Of a stretch of 64,000 bases of DNA, positions 14,001 through 27,300 are shown piece after piece. This DNA comes from Diadema setosum (taxonomy: Eukaryota > Echinodermata > Echinoidea > Diadematoida > Diadematidae): positions 7,717,832-7,781,831 of the forward strand of contig NC_092695.1 of NCBI RefSeq assembly GCF_964275005.1, written 5' to 3'. Below the pieces are notes generated by a model that searched no databases, was not told the DNA's origin, and saw only the letters and a program-made list of their open reading frames with translations. Every line of letters begins with the position of its first letter. Positions within the stretch are counted from its first letter, which is position 1. Position numbers and translations under genes: made by a program.

Positions 14001-17000
14001 ATACATGTATGGGTGCAGTAGAAAAATAATGTGACATGAAGTCCCAAATACAATGTGGCTATAGCTGCACTAAACTGTGTTGCACCAAATGATTTCTTGG
14101 GCAGGGCATTCAATTTCTCACCCCCCCAAACACTTGGCCACACTATAAGCTGGATATGCCTACTCTGATGACGGCTACTGCGATACCATGGGGATCAGAA
14201 GGATTATATAATTCCTTTTTATTAATCTCAGGACATCAAATCTGATCAGCAAATGAGTATGACACATTGTATGTGAATGTGCCAATGGATGATTAAAAAT
14301 ATAAAACTATAGGGATTAAGGTACTTGGATCAGAGAGATTAACTGTCAACTGTAGTGACAGTGGTTATCCGTGTAGGTTGTCGATATGTCAAGAATGTAA
14401 ACTGTTTGACACAATTTTCTTGGAAAACAAGATTGGAATGCATTTCTGGTCTCATAGGAAAGTGGATCAAGACTTGAAAACTGTCTGGGATACAGGTTGC
14501 CCATGTACCGGTAATCACAACTCTTTCTGTACTCATACCTGTTTTGTCATAAATTTTTTATTGTTTTCCACAGGTTTTTACCAGTCTTCTCTCAAGTTCC
14601 ATGTGGACTTCTCGCAGATTGTGAACAGTGCCAGCATCACGGAGCTGGCCAAGGTCACGACCCTGCTCCTCTGTGCGGCCATCCAGAGTGAAAAGGTCAA
14701 AATCTTTGTGGACGCCATCACGAACCTTGACCTCGTGACCCAGAATGAGCTGAAGGAGATCATCCAGTTCATCGTGGCCCAGGAGAGTAGCCACAAGCTG
14801 CGGCCAGATTTTGCCGATATACTGCATCGCAGAGGTGAGCGTGGTTATGTTACCTCCAAACAATTAAATCATTGTGGTTCATATTAACGTTCTGGTGGTA
14901 GGGGACCCCATCTTGGGGCTAAGATGATTTGTCATGGAGAGTGATTTGATTGGAGCTTACTGGTGAAAATGCCAGTGAACCAGGCAAAGAGTGAGAAAGT
15001 GTCTGATGATGCAGGATGCTACAGAATTATTCTTTTTCACATGTGAACCTATGCAAGTCTGTAATTTCTTCCCCCCCCCCAAAAAAAAAAGTAACAATTT
15101 CACACCATGAAAAAAAAAAAAACCCAATAGCATGCAGAACGAAAAAGCTTCTAGCCTGCCGAGATGTCCCAAAAATTTCATAAAGCAAATAAGTTCCCGT
15201 CAAGCTCACTGTGCTCTGTAGGCTGTGCCAATTATTTCACTTTAAGATTGATATGATCAAGGCATATTGGCTCTGTTATAAATTTCATGCAACATCTGTG
15301 ATCTGTTCTAGTGCTAAAGTCAGAAAAGCACAATGCTCGATAGAATTTGAAATGATAGCCCAACAGTGTGAATGTCCTTGGAATTTCTTTGCCAGCGGAG
15401 AAATAGGGATTGCCCAAGGCAAACAGGCATGTGGATTGTAGTCCCTATAATTATATGCTTTGTGGGAAAATATCTGACATACATGTAGTGTCTTGTTGAC
15501 CATTTGAAAACAGCTGTGTTTGAGATGTGGCCTTTGATATTGATTCGATAGTTTGTTGAACTTTTCATTTGCCCAGCTCATTAAATGTCACTGATCTCTC
15601 ACATTTCACTTTTTTTTTTCTTTTCCGGAAAAAAAGAGAGAAAAATCTCATTGTGGCAACACCTCCTTCCATCTATGGCCTCTGCTCATACAAATTTGAT
15701 GAAAAATTATTACTATTTTTTTTCTTGCCTGTGTAACATGGAATTCCTTTATAATCACAGAAATAGATAGTAATCATGCTTCTCCTCTGCAAACTGTTAA
15801 GAAGGAATTCAATTTCTGAAATGAACAATTTTCATCCTTGTGACATAACTGCATTACACTTTTTGTTGACTTTGTGCAAATCAATACCAGTGTCCTTTTC
15901 CCCACTACATTGTGTAAGGTGGTGTTGTGTTTTCTATCAAGGACTAAGTGTGCCTGTATAACTGTGTAGGAATAAATTGACATTGAGATTTTGAGGAAAG
16001 AATGCTTTTTGAGGAAAAGTGAAAGTGTAGTGGACATTAATCGAAAGAGCAAATGAGGAGTACCAGAGAAGCAACCTTGTGAATTCACCAGACTTTGACA
16101 GCTGATTTTAGATACCCACCAGACAAAGTGGTCCCTGACTTTAAAATGCAGACATGTATAGAGAGTGGCAGTCAGTCAAACATTGCATTGAGTTTGGCCA
16201 TGCTTCATTGCTCAGTTGCGCCAATTTTTAAGAACTGCATTCTTGAAATATCAATGTCATGCTCTTTCGATGCTTTTCCTCTTCAAGTTCTCTTGCACAA
16301 GTTGCAACGGTAAATTTCAATAACATAAATCTGTAATTCTCATGCAATTCTCTTCTTTCCACTAAGTACATCATGCCCAATTTTTAGAAAAAAATCATTT
16401 TCTGAGATATGCTCTAGAAGTGACTTAAAGTTGGCATGTGACATACCACACCTGTTAGATTAAGTCTTTAGTATGAAAGGCCATTATTCTCTTCATTGAG
16501 CTCTTGAAATGACAACTTCATCCTCCTACTCAGGTACTCAACCCTCTGCCTCGATGAGTATATCTGAGTGTACTCTGACCACAACTGCTCCGACTAGAGG
16601 TATTACACTGTACCTCAAGCATACAATGTATCACCCCAGCCATTTTCTGAGTGGGCAAATGTGCATCTAGGACCGCGGTCTATGTGTTTGAAACAATGTT
16701 TAGAGATATGGACATTTGTTTTTGTTTCTACCAGAAGCCTTACAGGTCATATATCCCTTTTGCAAATGACATAAAATTTTGCATGGTTGAAGAATATTGT
16801 CTCCCAAAATCATTTATGAAATCTTACTGTAATGCACCACATAGTTTTCAAGAAAGAAGTGAAAAAACCCCCCAAAACTAACCCAGTGTTACTCCATATA
16901 CGCTCCCCCTTTTTACTTAGAATAATAGTACATTTTTTTTTTATTTTTTTTTTTAGGTCGCTATAAATTCTCTGGAAACCTATAGTATTATATCCGATTC

Positions 17001-20000
17001 CAGTTTTATTATTCTTAGGAAAGGTCTAAATTACCTATGTACAATGTACCTCTAAAAAACACCAGCTTATGAAAGCAATCTAATTTTCAGGGTTGTAAAA
17101 GGGTCACACAAGCTTATCCAGAGCTACAGAAATAAAATCAAAAACCCAAATCTGATGTGAAACAGCTCCCTCTGATTTCTGAGAGGTCAAAGAATGTATA
17201 TTATGCCCACTGAGATGAATCAAGATGCAATTGTACTCTGTACAGGAATGGGATATAATTTTTGTGGTGTAATATTCATATTCTTAGTATTTGTATGTTT
17301 TTGATTCAATCCTCTTACCTTCCACCCTAACAAATACATTCTAGTCCTCATTTAAATTCACTTCACATGCATTAGTTACGATGACAATTAGTATACACCA
17401 TCCAGTCAAGGCACAATTTTGGTCATTTTTTGTTCACATTAATTGAACACAAGTCCAAAGACTATCTTCCCTATCATTTTGACTTTTAATACTCTCCATT
17501 TGACATGTCAGTGTAATAGTTTGTATCTTCCATTGTGTTAGATAAATTGTATTCATATTGTATTCATGATAAATTGATATTCTAAAGGGACTGTACAGTA
17601 CTGGTTGAGATGGGGATTCATGTTCTGAACATTCCTAAGTGAGATAATGAGAAACCTCTTATGAAATATGAAAGAGCATGTAATTTTAAGAAGGATTCAA
17701 CGTTTATTTGATGAAAATTGGTTTTCAAATGGCTGAGATATCCCAAAAAGTGATAATAATAAAAGGCCACAGGCCACTCCTTTTATTAGGATCTCTTTGT
17801 TTCACCTTGTTTTTGGATATCTCGGCCATTTCAAAACCGATTTTCATCAAATAAACTTTTGATATCCCTTAGAATGGCATGCTCTTTCACATCTCATAGA
17901 GTGGTTTCTGAATATCTCGCAAAACGTTAAAGGCTAAATCCTCACCTCGACCAGAACTTTACACACCCTTTAAGCAGCAGTTTGAATGGCTGGCAGCTTT
18001 GCAATACCTGCTGGGTGTAGTCCCTTAGCCACCAACATAAAACAAGCTCTTGGAAGGAAAATGTTATTGATAGGACTTCCAATTCACATGATAACTGAAT
18101 TTTACTATTAGATGCAAATACAAGCACACTCACTCACACACAAATTAATAGACAAAAAATTTATCTTTCACATACAATGTACACACACAAACACATACTG
18201 TACCCACCCCCACCCATCCCCACCCCCAACACAAAAGTATAATCTAACAGATGTAGTGGGCATTTAAAAGCATACATTTTTTGTGTTTAGTTAAGTGGCT
18301 TTCAATTTTGGCTGTGTGATAATTTTTTTACAACAACACTTCCTTAATATAATCACACGCTGAAAATATGTTTGCAGTAGCTATATACTGTAACTGCATG
18401 TTTTATTCATATTGCATAAAATTGATTTGTGATTATATTGCAGCTGTAGACCACTGTATATACTGGTACACTTGATGTAACCTGGACATGCTTTTCTACA
18501 GTATGTTGCTGTTGCAAAATGCCCTTTTTGTTGGGGAGGGAGAATTAAATGGACCTTGCCTTTTGAGTGGAACTGCTGTGATTTTGAAAATGTTATTTCT
18601 ATGTGAGCATTATTTATTCCAAATTTGGAGTTGAAGAAAATAAATATATATGCAGGGTATCTCCTCTTTGTGCATAGCATACAGGACTGCCTGGATTAAA
18701 CTTATATTTAAATAAGTAAAGTAGAATATATCTGCAATGGACCAAAATATGGGATATCCTAACAAATTTGATAAAGAACTACAAGGAAAGATATTATCGT
18801 CCAGATTGATGCCACAATAAGTACAAAATGTGGCTTTCTTTCTGTTCTTGTTCTGTTACATCCCTGGCTTTGTTTCATTCTGGTACCAGTCTATATCATA
18901 CTATGCCTTCATGATATTCACAAACAATGCTTCATTATCTATTATATCTTATTATTGCTTTTATACAGTGTTTTTCTTTGCATTTCTCCAGTACTGATTT
19001 GTTATGCGCAGCTATCATGAATTATGCAAATTGCTTTTATTTTTTTCCTTGTCATGCAATATTAATCTCTGATTTTTTTTTTTCTCTTGTACTTGTCTGC
19101 ACTCCATATCAAGAGGCAACTACCATTCAAGAAAATCACATCTATGAAGTTATTAACACATTTTATTTCTGTTCTAACAATGTTCTTCATGATGAAAAAA
19201 AAAATGGGTACTGTTTTAATCAAGTCAAGTTGACATTGCCATGAATTAAACTAATTCCATCCATGACCTACATAAAAAAAAAAAACAAACAGAGCAAAAT
19301 GAAAGAATGCAAAATTTGAACAAATATTGCCAACCGGAAAATTAACAGAGGATAATGTTATAAAAGTATAGCATAATTGCTGATTTTGTGGTAGGTGCAA
19401 TCTTACAAATTAACTTGGTTGCAAGAACTAGTATTGAAAATTGTGGCGTTTGTTCAAACAGTAAATTTTACAGTGAATGACTAACCTTTAAATGCAAGAT
19501 AGTAAATCCAGATATCATCATTGAATTTTCCATTTAAGGTGTATAAAATATTATGAAATACTGTACATGCTGAGAGTAATATTTTGCGTAATGGGACTTG
19601 TAAGAACATGTCAGGAGTGGTTGAATTTGTGATCAAAAACCACAAAGATGGGATACATAAAACAATTATGACATTCTATATGTGACATTATACATGTATG
19701 GCTACAGTCAGTTTGGGTATAATCATAGTGTAATAATATGTAGGGATAGCTCCAGCTAACATAAGTTCGATCATACAGCTGTAGATATGAACTAAGTTTT
19801 TATTTGGTCACAAAGTCGTGAGGACAGTACCCGGATTTCTTATCATCCTAATGTAAAAAAAAAAAGAAGAAAAAAACAAACAAACCTAAAAACCTATAAA
19901 AACTATTTGAACAGTACTCAATCATATTGGGGAGAATATTGTAACACTGGAGAAACAAATGTTAGGTGGTACCAGACAAACTATCTTTACACAAGAAGAT

Positions 20001-23000
20001 TATGTTGACAGAACAATTTGCATCTATTGCCTCATACATCAGCTTTTATTTAAACATATGCAAACACCATGCACTCAACATAGCACATAAATTCACCATT
20101 ATGACTTTGTTATCGCAAATACAAACATGTACATGGACTTGACCCATACCAAATTTGAATACAGAGACTCCCAATGTCGAGCGTCTCGTAAACGGGAGAT
20201 TTTCCCGCCTGGATTCCCTAGCAAACAGGAGACTGATTCTGACAGCACAAACATGTGCACAATACATCACGAGGGAGATGCGTGGTGCCCCCTGTGGCCA
20301 GGGTCCAGCTCTGAAGTTATGCTCTCTGGCGCTATCTTAGCCTTATTATTGAACACTGTACATGACAGTACTTAAATTGGGCAGGAGAAAGCTAGTTTGA
20401 ATGAGAGAAAATATGTCTTTAAGTTGGAGACAGACCGCTAGAGTAAAAAAAAAAGAAGATTGAACTCGGGCAGGAGAGCAGAAGATTTTGAAAAAATGGC
20501 CTCAAAGTGGGAGATTTCTCACCACAAGTGGGAGAGTTGGAATCTCTCTTAATATTCAGTTAGATTGTAGTTACAACATACAAAGTATGGAATTCCATTT
20601 TCTTTGCTCATTTTTCCACCAATAAACATACAAAGTGCTCAACTTTAGCATTGATATACTCATAGATAGTAGCCATATTTCTTGACGTTGTTCTCATTGT
20701 TCACAAGCTGCCACGTTCATTCATGGTTGCAATTCAATCACTGCTCTTCTCTGCAAGAAAGCCAAATTACCATTTTTAGGATCTGGCTTTAATATCTGGC
20801 TTCTTGTCATAAGAATGAATGATTTTTTTAATTTATTATTATTATTCATTTTTTTGACAACATTTACAGCCTTCACAACTTTTGTTCCTTGTAATTCACA
20901 AGCTAGTACATCGTATTGCAGAACATTTTGTCAGCATTGCACATTTCTTTCTCTTACCAATGTACAATTTTGTATTGTCAATCATATCTAAGACACAGTA
21001 TCTTCGCATTGGGTCCATGTACATGTATGTATTAGGTTTGTTGGTGTCATGTTTGGCTTAGTACAGGGAGGTGTTCTAATTTTTTCTTTGTTGTCTTGTC
21101 AAATCACAAACCACAATTTATCTCAAATATGCTTTGAGTTTATGCCTGAAATAAGTTCTTAACTCTGTGATTGTGGTTTCTTTTAAGCTTTTCAAGTTTT
21201 TGTATTCTGAAATTAATGGAATGTCTTAACTATGCATTTAACTTTTTTTTTTTCTCCCACTGGTATCACATATGTATATGATCATTGCTCATCTTTTGTA
21301 CTAATCTTCTTCACTGCCTTGATGCTTGCTTAGTCTATCTGTGTTTTCATTGTATGCTATGCAATTGCCATATATCATTTAAGGGTATGACATCATTTGA
21401 CCTGTGTTATGCAGCCTTGCTATTTTTATCAGTGACAAACTGAGAGGAGAAGTCTCGGAGTTGTATCGTTTTTTGTTCGTAGTCATAATCAAATATTTGC
21501 TGGTAAATTCAGTAAGTTGTGTCCCCATGCAACTGCCAATCAACTCACTGGATTATTGATTTAATTGCTAACAACCTCTCGTTGCCTCAAAGGGGTTCTG
21601 GCATTGATTTGTTAAACATGTGCATGTATACGCATTTCGTTTGTTTTTATCGTGTACATAATGTACTTCTTATTTCTTGTGCTGAATGAATTGAATTGAA
21701 TTAAATTGAATTTGATTAGAAGAGGGCTAATAAACAAATTTTGATATCCTGTGGAATAATCACACACAAAAAAATAAGTGTAATGCTTTTTGATTTGTAT
21801 GTACATTGATATTTTATATCTTTTTCAGCTGAAAGTATGAGTGATAGTTCCAGTCAGACCACATCGCCTGCAGAACCAGCATCCCCCTTTGTACAATCTG
21901 GGACTCCCACATTCACCAACTCACCCTTATCACCTGTCCACAATCTCATCAACTCTCCATCCATGATTAATAAGGTAAAAACTTGAATTATTCCTTTAAA
22001 GTGTCCTGTTTCAAAGAGCAGTTTAACACAGGTAAACTTATGCAATGCTTTTAGTTTTCATTGTGTCAGCCTGGCACTGACACATTAGCTTTGAGCATTG
22101 CAAATTGAAATGTAATGATGAAATCAATATCTTGCCAATTTACTAAGAAAATAATGCCACTTTTTCATGAAACAGCTGGACGGAGGGACCAAACATATGT
22201 TTAAATTGTGTTGTGTGACTGCTTGCTCCCATAGATTCTCTGATTAGTTTAGAATTTCATGTTTTATTCTGTAGAATTACAGTCAACCTTGCTTAGGTCA
22301 ATCTCGCATTAAGTCGAATAATTGACTAAGTCTAAGTTTCAAGTCCTTTGTATATTTCATTGATTTAATCTCTCATAAGTCAAATTTTCTTTAAGTCGAA
22401 GCTATTTCATCAGTACAAATACATGTAGATTCAGGCAAGTTTGTCTTTACATCAAATTCTCTTGTGGACACAAGAAAGAAAAAGTGAACTGTCTGCTGGT
22501 CTGTGGTCGCACACATTCCAGTGTTTTGCAAAATGAAGATGTATTCCGCATTTTGAATTTTGATTGATGACATGGTTTCAGTCACGTCTGTTTAATTTTT
22601 CATTCCAAAAATAAGTGCAAATGCGAGGGTGTGCATATCATGGGCAGTTTGCACATCATGGGCAGTTCGCACAAAGTGGCTTCATGACTGATAAAATAAC
22701 CAGGGGAGTGTTTCATAAAGCTGTTCGTTAAGTTACGAATAACTTACGAGCAACTGGTGATCAGTTCTTGTGCTGAATTATGTACATTCTGATAAGTATA
22801 GCACATCAGAACTGATCACCAGTCGCTCGTAAGTTGTTCGTAACTTTACGAACAGCTTTATGAAACAGGGCCCAGGGCATAATTTTACTTCTCAAATTTG
22901 ATTAGCAGTTTTGATCAGTGGGAAAATACTTTGAACAAAGTTCTGTACAGTCTTATGTAAACATCCAGCTACACACAGGAAATATTGTATAGTTCATATA

Positions 23001-24290
23001 AGAAATGCATAGCAAATTACAATGTGATACCAGAAAAATTATTCTCTAATGACTATGATATGAAGAGAGAGAGAGAAAAAACAACATATTGCTCAAAACA
23101 AGAATTAAAGTTATAGATTTTGATGTGGTTTAAACTGTGCAAAGATCTTCCCTCCCTTGCCTCCAGCTCAACAATCGCAGACTCCACGACCGACTGAGAT
23201 GCCTGGAGAAAAAGCTTGCAGCCGAGAGCGCCCTCAGACAGGACCTGGAGATGGAAGTCCAAATGCAGAACAAGGAGATTGGGGTCAAAGGTAGAGCAAG
23301 CTAATGATGGTCACTTATTTCTAGGTATCTGTATCTGGATATCTCATAGGCCAATTGCTTTGAAGCCACCACACCGCCATCTTACCATGCATAAAGCTCA
23401 TATGTTTGTGTACAGAGCTCACAACATTATGTGATCTTGGTAACAATCTCAGCTGGAAAATGCGTGCAAGTCCCCATAAAGTGTGCCTGGTAAGATGGAG
23501 GTGTGGCGGCTTCACTTGTTTGTACAGCATGAGTGGGGCTATGAGATATCCTGAGTGGGGCTATGAGATATCCTGATACCTCCTATAAAGATCAGTGGTA
23601 ATGATGCTTTGTATGTGGTGGATGATAGCAGAGTATCATGTGTTATAGAAAGCTAAGGAAAGCAAGAGGCAGGAAATTGTGATAGTCCAGGGCATTCAAA
23701 TGTCATTTCATTTCGAACCCACTTGCTTGAATCGTCATTTGGGCAAGGGCCTGAAACTTTGAGCAGGCAGGTGCCTGTTCATGTCACTTGAATTTTAAAG
23801 TGAAGTTTACTTGCCCTGGCAAGCAGGGCAAGTGGGTTAGTAGCATCCTGTAGTCACATCTCAGTATTATGTTGCCACGAGAAGGACAGGGCGTGTCAGC
23901 TTTCTGCCCTCTGTCAATATAGAGATGAGATCCCTGTGTAGAACGACACACATGGAGGTGATTTTTTTTCCCCTTTTCTTCTGTGCTGCAGTATTGATAC
24001 TGCTGTATTGCCAGTTATTAAGAGGTTCTGTGCATTGAATAAAGATTATATGAAAGAGGGACACACTGTTACATGACTGAGGAATGAGGAAAGGTTTATC
24101 ACTGTAATACCAGCAAGAAATCAGAAGTATAATGTATAACTTGATCATGGAATCTTGTAGTGCGTAGTACAGTATTCATCGCATAATCGGGACAGGTTGG
24201 GAGTAGCAAACACGGCCCCTTTAAGCGGGGTGCCCGATTTCGCGATGAGCACTCACCATACACTAACGGCATACAACATGTACATGTAGT

Positions 24291-24326
<36 letters not shown>

Positions 24327-27300
24327 TGACGTACTGTACGTATGTACATGAATACACAACCACGCTACCCCTCGGAGCGACCCTCTAGCTCTCCCTGCAC
24401 ATGGCTTTGCTTATATGTAGGGGAGAAGAATGTTCGCGAAAGCATGTTTTTGGCAATGGCATGGATACTTATACACGGTGCTTTCGTGGCTATGCATGTA
24501 TGTGTATTGGATGAACGGAGGTCAAAACACACCAGTCCGAAGCTTGCTTTGTAAGTTCGATGTAAACGACAACTGATAGGGAATCTTTGAAATATTGTTG
24601 TGGTATTTTGGTAGATTTTTTGTGTAAAATATCAACAAAATCAAAGATCGCTTGAAGAAAAATTGTCCCGTTTATCAGAGGTCCCCGCCCGATTATCCAG
24701 TGAAAATAACATGCATTAGAAATGTTTCTGGGAAGCGTATGTCATTTAAGCGAGGTTCCCGATTATCAGATGCCCGATTATGCGATGAATACTGTACCAC
24801 ATTTATGTATTTGTGTATGCTTGTGGTCAAGGTCTTATCATGCATAATTACCTTTTTTATGAGACCAATTAAGTAATATGTGTTATTGAAAGAAGCATGG
24901 GAATACAAGTGGCAAAGTACAAAATTTTGAGTCAATCCTGAAAGGACAAATTTGTTTTAAAGTCGTCCAAGCAACCACAGGGGTAGACGAAAGATATTTC
25001 TCTTTTATGGCCATCTGTAGTTTTTCAATGTGAAACTGTTGAGTTGGAGTCATATGTTATCCTCCATGTACAATATGTGCTGTCTTCATTTGATTTTGCA
25101 ACTTCTCTGCACATGCTTTGATTTGGTTTATTTCTGCACTATTTTTCTCCAAGTACAATGACAAATCAATACAAATTGATACAGAGTATGCAAAAAAAAA
25201 AAAATAATAATAATGAAATCATGCAAATCAATATAGGAATTGTCAGTTTTGTAACAACATCATCCCTAATACGTATAAATTCAAAGCAACCTTATAATGC
25301 ATACTGTACTCGTATGTGAAAAAAAAAGGAGAAATCAATACAGGGGACCATCATCATAAGCAGAGCTTGATGTGGATGAGGCCCCTATCTTATACAATTA
25401 CATTGCAATACCAATAGATCTGCTTACATACAAATATGTAGTTAAATCAATTGTTCTACAGTACACATAATTTTGTTTGTTCATTCCTGCAGACGGCCAG
25501 CTTCGAGAGCTGAACCAACAGGTCAAGGAACTGAAGAAGCTGAAGGATGAGGTCGACGAACTTCAGGCAGTCAAGGATGAGTTGAGAAGGAGCGAGAGAG
25601 AAGTTGCACAGTGAGCTCCTTTCATCTTTCTGCCCTTGCTCTCCTCACTTCCGAGTTAATTTTTCCAGTCTTTGGTCAAAATAGATACAGAAAAACAAGA
25701 CACAGATTGTCACAGTCATTGAGAATTAAGAGTTTCTAGGATGAACACTGTACAAGGGCTTTCTGTAGCTTAGTCGGTAGAGCACCGGTCTCGCAATTTG
25801 GAGATCTTGTGTTCAAATCCTTATGCAATCCTATTTTCTTTGCTCATTTTTTCACTAAGTCATTGTTGTAATCACATAATAGATATGCTGTGGTCTCCAG
25901 ACTGTAATTTGGATATTTCTAGACTGCCCCAGTGTCATTCTAGTGGATGAAGGACGTATATGACCTATATGATTACTTGCTGTGAGATAGTTGTGACAGT
26001 TGAACACATGACTTTAGATGTCCTGTTTTTGATATGCCTTCATGAAAAGTCTTTGCTTCTGAGATGATGCACTGACATGACTCCTCATTTCCAGTAAGCC
26101 AAGTATATGAAACATATTGTATCATTTTTCCCCTGTCAGGCTCAAGAAGCTACTGGACAAAAAGGCAGAGCTCAAGATGGACAAAGATCATCTTGAAAAA
26201 CAGAATGAAGAACTTCTGTCTGAGAGACACCAGCTGAAGTACATGGTAAGAAATGAAACACCATAGATGTGAGAAGGGAATTTAGTCATTTGTGTGCCCA
26301 GTCTAAGTTCATTTTTGAGATCCCTGTTTTATGAGGAAATTTGGATTATTATAAAATCGTTGTAGAGGCCCATTAGCGTGGGGATTCATGGATGGCCTAA
26401 GTCATTCGTTGCCCATTGGGGTACATTAAAAATCAACAATACACAAATAGCACCAGTCAGTGAATATGTGCATGGAAACGTGAGCTCATTGCTAATGGTC
26501 AACTCCAGTCGAGGTTTTTCGGCTGTGTGTGTACTTACATGGAGATCAATGGTAAAGCTGTACACAATTCGTGACAGGGATTCTCGCATATATCCGAACC
26601 AGGGGGGTGTTTCATCAACGTTTGTAGGCGCCGACAACTTGAATTACCATAGTAACAGTCAGTGACCAGAGCATCTCAGCCAATCAAAACCAAGGATTTT
26701 GCTGAAATTGGTCGGCGCTGACAAGCGTTGATGAAACACCCCCCAGGCCAGCCTTCCCACTCTATGGTATCCCCACGATACCAGGTTTTTAATCAATAGT
26801 AGTGGTAGTTTACCCTGACAATTTTTTCCTCAATTACAGATGAAAGACCATGAAAGCATCAAGAGCAAGTTTGAGGAGAGCCGGGTCAGGCTGCGCCGCT
26901 CGGAGCTCAACCTCGGCGAGCTGCACCGGGAGAACTGCCGCCTCCAGGACGAGCTGGAGAGCGCCCTCAAGGGGCGGGAAGAGATGGCCCACATGACGGA
27001 GACCAGCCAGCAAATGCTGAAAGAGAAGATAGCGCTGTTGGAGGAGCAGCTCATGCAGGGTAATCAAATTATACATTTTTCTTTTTGACAGGGGAAAGGT
27101 TAGGTTTTGTTTCCAAGCATCTTTTCAAAGATAACAAAGCAATCAAATTGAGGAGAACTAAGATTTTAATTCACATACATACATTAATAGTCCTAATTTA
27201 TACAGAATTGTTTAGGAGTGGAACAGGGAATTAACAAAGAAACAAAATAGATTGCATGGAACTAGGTCTTTATTATACATTGACAGTCATTTATACTGAA

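Noticed and set aside
25756..25831. Functional tRNA-Ala gene
   Set aside because: A and B boxes are present, but the acceptor and T stems do not pair; better explained as a SINE head.
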